NCBI RefSeq assembly: GCF_000829675.1
Contig: NZ_BBRX01000011.1
Coordinates: forward strand, 1-41,924
Source: Acinetobacter rudis
Lineage (GTDB): Bacteria > Pseudomonadota > Gammaproteobacteria > Pseudomonadales > Moraxellaceae
DNA length: 41,924 nucleotides
Direction of reading: 5' to 3'
In this document: positions 19,053 to 27,723 of the stretch, in pieces
How the letters are laid out: every line of letters starts with the position of its first letter
How positions within the stretch are numbered: position 1 is the first letter of the stretch
Made by a program: the position numbers and the translations under genes
The notes under the pieces: model-generated
Seen by the model: the letters and a program-made list of their open reading frames with translations, nothing else
What the model was told of the DNA's origin: nothing
Databases searched by the model: none

Positions 19053-20285
19053 GTTGACATCCTCACCCCCCCCTAAACGGGGGTGATTCCTCCTACGAGA
19101 CGCTCATGTCCGAGCGCAAGTATGTTTAGTGCGGAATTTATATCCCGATCATGGAATGTACCTGAGCAGCACTGCTGCGCAAGATGCACTGCCATGCTCT
19201 TATTCCAAGACCTAATCTACCTTTCGGACTACTGCTTGATATGATCTTACAGTACGAACAAGTTTGGGTGGTATAGGATTCATTGACTTCTTCAAACAAT
19301 ACTCCTGCGTTCTCGCATTTATACTTGAGCATTGTTTTGAGTGCCGAAAAACCAGTATCCAAAACAGACTTGGCCATTTTTGTTTTTACCAGTTGGGCAG
19401 CACTTAAATTACCAACGACAATCAGTGCATTATTCTTAACAAGCATCGTGCTTGCTTTATGCAAGTAATCTTTTCGACAGTTTGCAATCTTGGCGTGTAA
19501 TGCACGTACACGCTTTTTATTCCTTGCTCGTTGAGCAATTCCTAGTTGCTGTTCATATTTTCGATAGAATTTAGGATTAGAAATGACCGTACCATCGGAA
19601 CAAGTCGCCACATCTTTTAAGCCGAGATCAATACCTATAGATTGCTTTGCCTTGGACTGTTCTTGCTCTGGCGAGTCCACAACAAGGCAAACATACCAAC
19701 GACCACGGCTATCCTCAACGAATGAGCCAGTCTTTACAGTATATTTTGATAGCCCATAGCTATCCCATACTTTGAATTGACACTTGCCATATTGAACATA
19801 GCCATCGGCATATTTCACAGCAACTTTTTTAAATGGTATCCAACCAAGTGAACGTCTAGCCGATTTCTTGTTACTCACACGCCATTTAAGTTTGGCTTTT
19901 TTAAATTGCTTTCTACGTGTAACCAATTCTTCTGTAATTGCTTGAATAGTTTGGCTATGCAAATTACAGAATTTTGATGTACCCGAAGTATATTCATTAA
20001 CATCGTAGGCGCTAAAAAAATGCCCTGTACGTTTAAGATGTTTGAAGCACAAATCATTCACATAGTTCCAGACAAAATTAACCTCTGATGCGAGTTGATC
20101 TAGCATCTTGCAATGTTTGTCTTTAATACGTAACTTGAGTGTTTTCATGTCTAAACTATAGCAGTTTAATAGGCTAAAAGCCTTATGACTTATGGTATAT
20201 GCTACACTGAGCGACAAAATATATCGTATGGCTTGCGCCAGTCGCTTATATCCTCACCCTGAACGGTAAGGTTTTACGCTCCATT
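19053..20285 (-). mobile_element. TnpB-only IS200/IS605-type element (IS1341-like)
   Basis: The element contains only a tnpB gene and no TnpA (Y1 transposase). Subterminal imperfect hairpins of like sequence and orientation flank it. On the minus strand the left-end one is CCTTACCGTTCAGGGTGAGG (20251-20270), followed by AT. The right-end one (about 19060-19086) reads TCACCCCCGTTTAGGGGG and runs on to GTGAGGATGTCAAC. The right end overlaps the tnpB 3' end, as usual for elements whose 3' end encodes the omega RNA. It lies between the Lrp-type gene and ddc. Exact boundaries are estimated; no target duplication is expected for this family. Confidence 0.8.
19073..20148 (-). pseudogene. tnpB: Frameshifted tnpB (RNA-guided endonuclease family)
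   Basis: TnpB proteins are RuvC-type, omega-RNA-guided nucleases that help IS200/IS605 elements persist. The ATG at 20148 gives MKTLKLRIKDKHCKML, a normal TnpB start. The RuvC-I Asp is in SIGIDLGLKD, and the zinc-finger starts TTQTCSYC and later AWQC. After AWQC the frame changes: the open frame ends in unrelated residues at 19138, while the correct C-terminus, TFHDRDINSALNILALGHE and then RLVGGITPV, is intact in another frame and ends at a TAG at 19073. The RuvC-III Asp (HDRD) is therefore lost from the translated protein. The shift lies in 19160-19191, where CAGTGC occurs twice 17 bp apart on the minus strand. The RuvC-II position reads VVGNL, not the common xEDL. Confidence 0.9.
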
Positions 20286-20307
20286 GGATAAATTATTTAA
20301 GCAATAA

Positions 20308-20338
20308 AAAAACTGGGCTAAATCTTTAGCCCAGTTTT
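20308..20338 (-). terminator. Terminator of the dat-ddc operon
   Basis: AACTGGGCTAA and TTAGCCCAGTT form an 11-bp stem with a very short loop; the minus strand continues with a T run. It lies 47 bp after the ddc stop. Confidence 0.9.
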
Positions 20339-20384
20339 CAATGAAATAAACTTTTAGTTTACTTCAGTACGGAACATACATTTA

Positions 20385-21917
20385 TCAAGCAATTGCAGGC
20401 GTATAGTTACCTTGTTCAATTGGACCTTTAATACGTTCAGCTTCTGTAAGAACTAAATCAAGCAAAGCTTTCACGTTATCTAATGTTGCAACTGGACTTA
20501 AGGTCGTCATTTTCAATGACTGCACTTGTCCAACCTTAGTTACACCAATATTGGCTTCACCACGCGCAAATAACTCATCTGCAACGTTTTGGTTCAGTGT
20601 ATCGAGTAACTCAACAGGATAACCTTCAGGCACAACACGGAACAGTACTGAGGCAAATTGAGGTTCAACCAACAACTCTAAACCATTGCTCGCCTTGATG
20701 TAATCTGCAACATCACGTGTTAAATCTACACCATGGTCAATCATTGAACCATAAAGCTCTTCACCGAGGGCTTCCACTGTCATCCACAATTTCAATGCAT
20801 CAAAACGACGCGTTGTTTGTAAAGACTTAGAGACCAAGTTTGGTACACCATGTTCTTCATCATAAGCAGAGTTTAAATACTCCGCCTCATAGTGCATAAA
20901 GCGGTAATTTGCTTCATCTTTTAACAAGAATGCACCACAAGAAATGCTTTGGAAATAGTGTTTATGGAAATCTAAAGTGACAGAGTCAGACAACTCAAGT
21001 CCAGCCAGCATCGAACGGTAATTGTTTGATAAAATCAACGCACCGCCCCAAGCAGCATCAATATGCATCCAAGCACCATACTGATCCGTGATTTTACGAA
21101 TACGCTGTAATGGATCGATTGCACCAGCATCGGTCGTACCCGCTGTTGCGACGACACATGCCACGATTTTGCCTTCAGCCTGTAGATGCGCCATGGTTTT
21201 TTCCAAGGCGTCCACATCCATTTGTGCAAATTCATTTGTGGGTACAGTCACAACAGATTGGAAACCCATCCCCATCATGGCCATATTCTTTTGTACTGAA
21301 AAATGTGCATTTTCAGAACAAATCACTTTAACTTTTTGCAAAGCTTCAGCAGGAATACCTAAACGCTGTGCTGACCAAGCTTGACCATCTTCATCTTGCC
21401 AATGCTTAGCGATACAAGCGTCACGTGCCAACAAGACACCCATCAAGTTAGACTGTGTACCACCAGAAGTGAATACTCCAGCTTGTCCCGAACCATAGCC
21501 AACTTTTTGACGAAGCCAGTCAATCAATTGTACTTCCATCAATGAACCCGCTGGGCTTTGATCCCAAGAGTCCATAGATTGGTTCGTAGCATTAATCAAA
21601 ACCTCAGCAATTTGACTGGCAACCATTGTTGGGCAGTGCAAATGCGCTAAAGAATGAGGATGATGTACTTTTAGGCTTTTATTGAGAAAGAGTTCAACCA
21701 TACGCTCAAGCGACTGTTGAATCCCGATCCCCTGTTTACTCGGTTGAAATGCAATAACTTCACGTAATTGCTTAATACTACCGCCAGTATACATTTTGTC
21801 ATTTTGCAACCAGTCTGCAACGGATTTAACCGCTGCAGTCATCGCTTGCTCATAATCTGCAATAGATTGAGCATCGTTGCATAATAAAGCCTGACGATGT
21901 TGAGCAAAATCCACCAT
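20385..21917 (-). CDS. ddc: L-2,4-diaminobutyrate decarboxylase
   Basis: This PLP-dependent group II decarboxylase converts L-2,4-diaminobutyrate to 1,3-diaminopropane and CO2. Visible features include [19 protein letters not shown], the HIDAAWGGA block, and the PLP lysine in [12 protein letters not shown]. The ATG at 21917 gives 510 aa, the length reported for A. baumannii DDC, with GAGG eight bases upstream; an ATG at 21941 inside dat would add eight residues. One base separates it from the dat stop, so the two are translationally coupled. 1,3-Diaminopropane is known to be needed for surface motility in A. baumannii. Glutamate decarboxylase is a possible but less likely label. Confidence 0.93.
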   Translation of the reverse strand: MVDFAQHRQALLCNDAQSIADYEQAMTAAVKSVADWLQNDKMYTGGSIKQLREVIAFQPSKQGIGIQQSLERMVELFLNKSLKVHHPHSLAHLHCPTMVASQIAEVLINATNQSMDSWDQSPAGSLMEVQLIDWLRQKVGYGSGQAGVFTSGGTQSNLMGVLLARDACIAKHWQDEDGQAWSAQRLGIPAEALQKVKVICSENAHFSVQKNMAMMGMGFQSVVTVPTNEFAQMDVDALEKTMAHLQAEGKIVACVVATAGTTDAGAIDPLQRIRKITDQYGAWMHIDAAWGGALILSNNYRSMLAGLELSDSVTLDFHKHYFQSISCGAFLLKDEANYRFMHYEAEYLNSAYDEEHGVPNLVSKSLQTTRRFDALKLWMTVEALGEELYGSMIDHGVDLTRDVADYIKASNGLELLVEPQFASVLFRVVPEGYPVELLDTLNQNVADELFARGEANIGVTKVGQVQSLKMTTLSPVATLDNVKALLDLVLTEAERIKGPIEQGNYTPAIA

Positions 21918-21918
21918 A

Positions 21919-23292
21919 TTACGCGCCTCGAACTGCAACAAGTGCTTGTGCTAATGCTTGTTTAAAACGAGCAATTACTTCAACACACTCTTCTTGATTG
22001 ATAATCAATGGGCAAAGTAAACGAATTACAGTACCGTTACGACCACCTTTTTCTAAGAGTAGTTTGTTATCAAAACAAGCTGTTTGAATTGCAGCAGCAA
22101 GTTGAGAATCAGCAGGATAAGCGCCAATATGGTTTGCAGCTTGACGCTCATCAACGATTTCAACGCCGATCATCAAACCTCGACCACGAACATGACCAAT
22201 ACATGGGAATTCAACTGCAAGTTTCTTCAACTCCGCTTGTAGAAAATCACCACGTTCCTGAGCATTTTGCGCTAAACCTTCGGCTTTGATGGTTTGCAAA
22301 GTCGCAAGTCCAGTTCCCATAGCCAATTGGTTACCACGGAAAGTTCCCGTGTGGCCAGCAGGTTGCCATGCATCAAATTTACGTTTAATACCTAGAACAG
22401 CAAGTGGTAAACTCCCCCCTACTGCTTTAGACATCACCACAACATCAGGTTCAATTCCTGCGTGTTCAAAAGCAAACATTTTGCCTGAACGTGCAAAGCC
22501 TGCTTGGACTTCGTCCAAGATCAACATAATATTATGTTTTTCAGTCACTTCACGAATTTTTTTCAACCACTTCGTCGGTGCAGTAACTACACCACCTTCA
22601 CCTTGAATAGCTTCAAGAATCACGGCAGCAGGTTTGGTTACACCGCTTTCAACGTCTTCAATAAATTGTTCGAAATAATAAGTTAATGCATCAACACCTG
22701 CTTCACCACCAAGGCCCAATGGGCAACGGTATTCGTGAGGATAAGGCATAAATTGCACACCTGGCATCAGGTTATTGACAGCATTTTTAGCACTCAAATT
22801 ACCTGTCATTGCTAAAGAGCCATGCGTCATGCCGTGATAACCACCAGAGAAACTGATTACGGTACCACGACCTGTATAGGTTTTAGCAAGTTTAATTGCA
22901 GCCTCTGTCGCATCAGCGCCAGATGGACCACAGAACTGTAAGCAGTATTCTGCTTGACCGCCCGGTAAATAAGATAATAACGCCTCAGTAAAGGCATCTT
23001 TCAAAGGTGTTGTTAAATCCAGAGTATGCAAAGGCAAACCGCTTGCGATTGTGTCTTGAATACTTTGAATGACCGCGGGATGATTATGGCCTAATGCCAA
23101 TGTTCCCGCCCCAGCTAAACAATCGAGGTACGTTGTACCCTCAACATCGGTAACCCAGCAACCATGTGCTTTCGCTATCGCTAACGGTAATTTACGTGGA
23201 TAACTACGAACATTTGATTCCATTTGACTTTGGCGAGTCAAATAATATTCGTTAGTGTTATTGGTGGCAGGATTTACAGAAGTAACGCTCAT
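21919..23292 (-). CDS. dat: L-2,4-diaminobutyrate:2-ketoglutarate 4-aminotransferase
   Basis: This class III PLP aminotransferase makes L-2,4-diaminobutyrate from aspartate semialdehyde and glutamate. At 457 aa it carries the family signature [20 protein letters not shown], then [20 protein letters not shown] with the Schiff-base Lys in MSKAVGG. The N-terminus contains [20 protein letters not shown], typical of EctB/Dat proteins. Adjacent ddc, and the absence of ectA or ectC, separate it from ectoine synthesis. It is the first gene of a two-gene operon. The promoter should lie in the 473-bp gap to the divergent SIMPL gene. Confidence 0.94.
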   Translation of the reverse strand: MSVTSVNPATNNTNEYYLTRQSQMESNVRSYPRKLPLAIAKAHGCWVTDVEGTTYLDCLAGAGTLALGHNHPAVIQSIQDTIASGLPLHTLDLTTPLKDAFTEALLSYLPGGQAEYCLQFCGPSGADATEAAIKLAKTYTGRGTVISFSGGYHGMTHGSLAMTGNLSAKNAVNNLMPGVQFMPYPHEYRCPLGLGGEAGVDALTYYFEQFIEDVESGVTKPAAVILEAIQGEGGVVTAPTKWLKKIREVTEKHNIMLILDEVQAGFARSGKMFAFEHAGIEPDVVVMSKAVGGSLPLAVLGIKRKFDAWQPAGHTGTFRGNQLAMGTGLATLQTIKAEGLAQNAQERGDFLQAELKKLAVEFPCIGHVRGRGLMIGVEIVDERQAANHIGAYPADSQLAAAIQTACFDNKLLLEKGGRNGTVIRLLCPLIINQEECVEVIARFKQALAQALVAVRGA

Positions 23293-23777
23293 ATCGAATT
23301 ACCATCTCTGATATGGGTTGATAGAAATAAGTCGGGTGACTTGTGGTCCTTTGACTCGGTGCTTTTTTAACTAGTTTAGTGATGTTTTTAGATAATCCAA
23401 ACTAGGAGCGCGATAATACAGCTTTTTCCCAAAAAAGAAACAGCTAGACTGTTGATATCACGCATTAGACGATTGGAAAAAACACTAACTTCAGTTAATT
23501 TTGAATTATCATCATACTATGTGACAAGGCAAAGAAAAACACAGTAACTTTCGTAACTCAATAAGTTTTTTCTTTACTCTGCCTACATCACAAATGTATA
23601 AGATAAGCAGTTGATATACTTATTAAATATTGAGGGAAGTTTTCAAATTTATATCATTTGTCTACAAACTTACCACAATACTTTCACAGCATATCATTTT
23701 TCAGCGCTTAATATCCGTTAAACCATGTAATTAACATTAAATCCATCAAACCACTCACTCATTTCTTGGGGAATTGT
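23293..23777. other. Divergent intergenic region of dat and the SIMPL-domain gene
   Basis: About 480 bp with no credible gene. It must contain the leftward dat promoter and the rightward promoter of the secreted protein. Near 23326-23370 two similar stretches, GTCGGGTGACTT and TTTGACTCGGTG, might be a regulator site, but the match is loose. The rest is AT-rich with no clear hairpin. Confidence 0.35.
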
Positions 23778-24485
23778 ATGCGTCAGCTCATCTTATCTAG
23801 TTTACTTGTTGCTGGTACATTCAGTAGTATCAGTCATGCCAACAGCACCAATGACATCAACTACAATATTGTTTCGGTTCAAGCCGAAGCGACACGTGAC
23901 GTGGTCAATGACGAAATGCTCGCAGTATTATTTATAGAGAAAAGTAATAAACAACCTGCTGTATTAGCGAATGAAATTAATCAACTCATGAACCAAGCAA
24001 CTCAGCTTGCGAAAAAGTATCCTCAAGTTAAAATCAAAACAGATAGTCAAAACACCTATCCAATTTATGATAATGACAACCGTAAACTCAAAGAATGGCG
24101 TTCTCGTGCCAATATTCGTCTAGAAAGTACCGATTTTAAAGCAACCAGCCAACTTATTAGTGAGCTACAACAGAACTTCCAAACAGAATCAATTAACTTT
24201 ACTGTTTCAGATGTACAGCGTAATAAAGTTGAAAGCGAGTTAATGGTTGAAGCTTCTAAGAATTTCCAACAACGTGCACAAACTTTAAGCCAAGCATGGA
24301 ATAAAGCAGGATATAACTTAGTTAATCTCAATATCAATACACGTAATAGTAACTACCCTCAACCAATGATGATGCGCGCAGCAGCTGGAAAATTTAGCGA
24401 ATCTGACAGTATTGCACAGCAAAATGTTGAAGCAGGTGAAAGTAAAATCACTGTCAGTGCGAATGGTAGTATCCAATTTAAATAA
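23778..24485 (+). CDS. Secreted SIMPL-domain (DUF541) protein
   Basis: This 235-aa periplasmic protein has a signal peptide, MRQLILSSLLVAGTFSSISHA, cleaved near residue 21 (count split at HA/NS). The remainder matches the SIMPL/DUF541 family: NIVSVQAEATRDVVNDEM at the start, KTDSQNTYPIYDN in the middle, and the end GESKITVSANGSIQFK. Family members include BP26/OMP28 of Brucella and E. coli YggE; the function is poorly defined, with links to oxidative stress. The ATG at 23778 has GGGGA five bases upstream; a TTG 12 bp earlier is in frame but less likely. Confidence 0.88.
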   Translation: MRQLILSSLLVAGTFSSISHANSTNDINYNIVSVQAEATRDVVNDEMLAVLFIEKSNKQPAVLANEINQLMNQATQLAKKYPQVKIKTDSQNTYPIYDNDNRKLKEWRSRANIRLESTDFKATSQLISELQQNFQTESINFTVSDVQRNKVESELMVEASKNFQQRAQTLSQAWNKAGYNLVNLNINTRNSNYPQPMMMRAAAGKFSESDSIAQQNVEAGESKITVSANGSIQFK

Positions 24486-24503
24486 GCTTCATTTTTAAAA
24501 TAG

Positions 24504-24536
24504 AAAAAAACCAAGCTCAATATGCTTGGTTTTTTT
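24504..24536. terminator. Bidirectional terminator
   Basis: AAAAAAACCAAGC and GCTTGGTTTTTTT form a 13-bp perfect stem with a 7-nt loop between two convergent genes, SIMPL protein (plus) and desaturase (minus). Confidence 0.93.
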
Positions 24537-24557
24537 ATCAATAAAGAAAAATCGTTC

Positions 24558-25652
24558 TTACTTTTTAAATGGAAAAGCGTATTTCGCAATACGACCTAAT
24601 ACTTGTCCATATTGTTTAAACAAGCTGGCATTGTTGTAGTTTAAACCAAATTTCTTACATACTGCTTCGACCTTCGGTGCCATTTGACGATAGCGACGTG
24701 CAGGAATATCAGGAAATAAATGATGCTCAATTTGGTGGCTTAAGTGACCTGTCAAAATATGGAATGCTTCAGAGCCTGTTAAATTCGAAGAACCGCGAAT
24801 CTGACGCATATACCAATGACCACGACTCTCTTCCTGCATCACTGATTTTGGAAAGACTTCAACATCCTTGGTAAAGTGACCACAGAAAATGATACTAAAT
24901 GTCCAAACATTACGAATACCATTTGCCGCTAAATTGCCCAAAAATACGGGTGCTGCCGCAGGGCCTGCAATGAGTGGAAAAAACACATAATCCCTAAACA
25001 TTTGCGTTGCTGCTTTTTTCTGAACTGGCTTCCAATCTTGATAAAGTTGTTTTTTAGTTTTTTTACCAATCAGTAACTTACCAATTTCTAGGTTTTGTAT
25101 CGCTACGCCCCACTGAAATAACAAGCAAAACGGAATACTATAAATTGGTTGTAAGAGATAACCAGGTTTCCAGCGTTGTTCTGGAAATAAACGAAGTAAA
25201 CCATAGCCAATATCATCATCCATACCCTTAATGTTGGTATAGGTGTGATGTTTGAAATTATGCGTCTGGCGCCAGTTATCCGAAGTCCCCACGGTATCCC
25301 ATTCGTAATCACTGCCATTAAAACGAGGATCATTCATCCAGTCATATTGACCGTGCATTACGTTATGTCCAAGTTCCATGTTTTCCATGATCTTGGCAAA
25401 ACCGAGTAATCCTGTACCCAACAACCATGCAGGAGGGAACCAACCTGCAAAGAGGCAAGCACGACCTAAAATACTGCTATAACGAATCGATGCATAGACA
25501 CGTTTGATATATTTAGCATCTTTTTCACCAATATCATCTAATACCTCTTGGCGAATCGCATCTAACTCTGCTGCCAATTGGTCAAGTTCAGACTGGGTTA
25601 ACTCACGGTTTTTCGGGTTCTTAAAGTATTGCAATTTCACTGGCATATTCAT
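24558..25652 (-). CDS. desB: Acyl-CoA/acyl-lipid delta-9 desaturase (DesB-like)
   Basis: This 364-aa di-iron membrane desaturase introduces a cis double bond into saturated acyl chains under aerobic conditions. The three histidine boxes are HNVMH (96-100), HNFKHH (131-136) and HQIEHH (306-311), with two hydrophobic hairpins between them. The arrangement desaturase, reductase and divergent TetR-type regulator matches P. aeruginosa desB (PA4888)-PA4889-desT (PA4890). That is the basis for the symbol; delta-9 specificity is inferred from the family. GCGAG lies seven bases before the ATG. It starts 12 bp after the reductase stop, so they form an operon. Confidence 0.88.
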   Translation of the reverse strand: MNMPVKLQYFKNPKNRELTQSELDQLAAELDAIRQEVLDDIGEKDAKYIKRVYASIRYSSILGRACLFAGWFPPAWLLGTGLLGFAKIMENMELGHNVMHGQYDWMNDPRFNGSDYEWDTVGTSDNWRQTHNFKHHTYTNIKGMDDDIGYGLLRLFPEQRWKPGYLLQPIYSIPFCLLFQWGVAIQNLEIGKLLIGKKTKKQLYQDWKPVQKKAATQMFRDYVFFPLIAGPAAAPVFLGNLAANGIRNVWTFSIIFCGHFTKDVEVFPKSVMQEESRGHWYMRQIRGSSNLTGSEAFHILTGHLSHQIEHHLFPDIPARRYRQMAPKVEAVCKKFGLNYNNASLFKQYGQVLGRIAKYAFPFKK

Positions 25653-25664
25653 AAATTGGCTCGC

Positions 25665-26726
25665 TTATAGATCGATTACAAGGTCAGTTTCAGCAGTATT
25701 CACGCAAATTTTCAGTGCATTACGTGGTTCATGATTGGTACTTCCATTGACCAAATTTCGACTCGATCCTTGAACTTTTTGACATACGCATTTATTACAA
25801 ATGCCCATGCGGCACCCATGTGTGGGTTTTAAATTTTGTTGTTCTAAACCGACTAAGATCGATTGCCCTTTGGGAATGGTCACAGTCGTATTAGACTTGC
25901 TTAAAGTCACCTGAACCGTACCTGTTGTTTCAGAAGGTTCAAGATTTAAACTAAATGCCTCGCTCTTAAATACTTCAGCAGATGCAAGTAATTGCTCTGC
26001 TTGAGCAACAAAAGCAGCTGGGCCACAAGCATAAACATGACTTTGTTCAAGTGAACTTAACCCTTGTAGGTGTGATTCATTTAAACGAGAATCAGCCTGC
26101 GGTTCTTGGGTATAAAAAAGATGAACTTTAAAGTTGGCATGCTGCTGTTGTAATTGTTCTAGATAACTCTTAAACGCAGCGTCTTCATGTTTTTTTACCC
26201 AATAAAACAACTGTACTGGATATGATGCCCCATCAATAAGCCACTGGGTAATCAGACTGTACATCGGTGTAATACCACTACCTGCTGCAAATAAAAGCAA
26301 TTCTTTACACTGATTGGTTAAGCACATATCACCGTATGGCTGACCAAACTCAAGCACATCACCAACTTCAATTTTTTCATTTAAATAGCTACTGACAATA
26401 CCTTCAGTCACTTTTTTGACACTGAGTAATACGTGCTGCGCATCTATCTGGGTCAAACTGTAGCTTCGCTCATAGCGAGATCCTGCGATCTCAACAATAA
26501 CAGGATGGTGTTGTCCAGCTTGACCAAATTGAAAGTGACGATTGACTTTAATTTTTAAACTACTCATTGAAGCAACGCTTTGATCAATTGCCACAACACG
26601 ACCTAGCGCTTGGTCTACAGACCAGATTGCATTAAAACGCTGCAACCAAAAGTTTGCCATATCCGTATCTAACACACTGTTTAGTACTGGCATTTTAGAT
26701 TTTATTTGACTTATCGAGGTTTGCAT
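25665..26726 (-). CDS. Ferredoxin-type NAD(P)H oxidoreductase, desaturase partner
   Basis: This 353-aa electron-transfer protein carries FAD, NAD(P) and [2Fe-2S] modules. The flavin motif is RSYSLT, the nucleotide-binding stretch is LLFAAGSGITPMYSLI, and the C-terminal plant-type ferredoxin domain has Cys305, Cys310, Cys313 and Cys341 (CRMGICNKC ... ICVN). It should pass electrons from NAD(P)H to the di-iron desaturase encoded 12 bp downstream, as for PA4889 and for mycobacterial Rv3230c with DesA3. The ATG at 26726 has only a weak Shine-Dalgarno. Its promoter overlaps the palindrome at 26761. Confidence 0.9.
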   Translation of the reverse strand: MQTSISQIKSKMPVLNSVLDTDMANFWLQRFNAIWSVDQALGRVVAIDQSVASMSSLKIKVNRHFQFGQAGQHHPVIVEIAGSRYERSYSLTQIDAQHVLLSVKKVTEGIVSSYLNEKIEVGDVLEFGQPYGDMCLTNQCKELLLFAAGSGITPMYSLITQWLIDGASYPVQLFYWVKKHEDAAFKSYLEQLQQQHANFKVHLFYTQEPQADSRLNESHLQGLSSLEQSHVYACGPAAFVAQAEQLLASAEVFKSEAFSLNLEPSETTGTVQVTLSKSNTTVTIPKGQSILVGLEQQNLKPTHGCRMGICNKCVCQKVQGSSRNLVNGSTNHEPRNALKICVNTAETDLVIDL

Positions 26727-26760
26727 AACCGAGGGTCCGAAGCAAAATTTAGTTTACTAT

Positions 26761-26792
26761 ACACTTGTATATATATTCGTATATACAAGTGT
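26761..26792. promoter_or_regulatory. Operator palindrome for the DesT/FabR-like repressor
   Basis: ACACTTGTATATA (26761-26773) and TATATACAAGTGT (26780-26792) are perfect inverted repeats of 13 bp with a 6-bp centre. The site sits between the divergent reductase-desaturase operon and the TetR-type gene, 35 bp upstream of the reductase ATG. It is the obvious operator for the adjacent regulator. Each arm also holds a near-palindrome (TATACACTTGTATA on the left), so two dimers might bind. Confidence 0.85.
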
Positions 26793-26864
26793 TTTGTATC
26801 TATTCGTTTCACAAGCCCTACTTCCATGGCTATAATAGCGAAGTCGTTTAAATTGCATTCTTTT

Positions 26865-27560
26865 ATGAACCCTAAATCCGCGCAACTCACTGTTCCTGTA
26901 ACGAAACTTGATGCTGAAATGCTTCAAGAGAAGGCTGTTACTCGTCCTGTGGGGCGTAAAGCGACGATCACCAAAGATGAGTTATTCCAAGCTGCGCTCA
27001 ATCTGATTGGTCCACAAAAAAGTATCTCCTCACTGAGTTTAAGAGAAGTGGCACGCGAAGCAGGTATTGCACCAAATAGCTTTTATCGTCACTTTCGTGA
27101 TATTGATGAACTTGCTATTGAACTGATTGATCGTTCAGGTATCGTATTACGTCGTATTTTACAGCAAGCACGTATTCAGGCGAGTAAACAAAACAGTATT
27201 ATTCGAAGTTCAGTTGAAGTCTTTATCCAACAACTAGATAAAGATGAAGGTAATCTTAGCTTATTGCTCCGTGAGGGCTATACAGGCTCAACATCATATA
27301 AACAAGCTGTTGAACGACAACTCATCTACTTTGAACAAGAACTCAATGAAGACCTTATTCGCTTAGAAAAGCTCAATAACAGTCATCTTTCTCATCCTGA
27401 TATTGTGGCTAAGGCCATCACACAATTGGTCTTCAATATGGGTGCCAAAGTGATTGATATGCCAAAACAAACACGTAAAGAAGTTGCTGAGCAGACCATG
27501 ATTATGATTCGTATGATCTTAGAAGGCGCTCGCCATATCGATCAATCGAAAATTCAGTAA
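26865..27560 (+). CDS. desT: TetR-family fatty-acid regulator (DesT/FabR-like)
   Basis: The N-terminal HTH SLSLREVAREAGIAPNSFYR followed by HFRDIDELAIELIDRSG is nearly the FabR/DesT consensus. These regulators sense the ratio of unsaturated to saturated acyl thioesters and repress desaturase or fab genes. The start at 26865 (231 aa, MNPKSAQLTV) is my choice because the open frame upstream runs through the operator; 26826 is another possibility. Neither has a good Shine-Dalgarno. A linker of about 35 residues precedes the HTH. It is divergent from the reductase-desaturase operon, and autoregulation through the 26761 palindrome is likely. Confidence 0.87.
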   Translation: MNPKSAQLTVPVTKLDAEMLQEKAVTRPVGRKATITKDELFQAALNLIGPQKSISSLSLREVAREAGIAPNSFYRHFRDIDELAIELIDRSGIVLRRILQQARIQASKQNSIIRSSVEVFIQQLDKDEGNLSLLLREGYTGSTSYKQAVERQLIYFEQELNEDLIRLEKLNNSHLSHPDIVAKAITQLVFNMGAKVIDMPKQTRKEVAEQTMIMIRMILEGARHIDQSKIQ

Positions 27561-27587
27561 AAATAAGATATTTATTTGCACCACTTT

Positions 27588-27624
27588 AAAAGCCAATGTG
27601 TAAATTTACAAATTGGCTTTTTTT
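27588..27624 (+). terminator. Terminator after the desT-like gene
   Basis: AAAAGCCAAT pairs with ATTGGCTTTT across a 14-nt AT-rich loop and is followed by T7, 28 bp after the stop. Confidence 0.88.
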
Positions 27625-27723
27625 GATTTCAAACACATATGGCGAATCTCGTACATAAACATGTATAGTAGGCACCATAACAATTTTTTGCTCACGCTTT
27701 AACCTCAGCCCATTGGGATCAAA

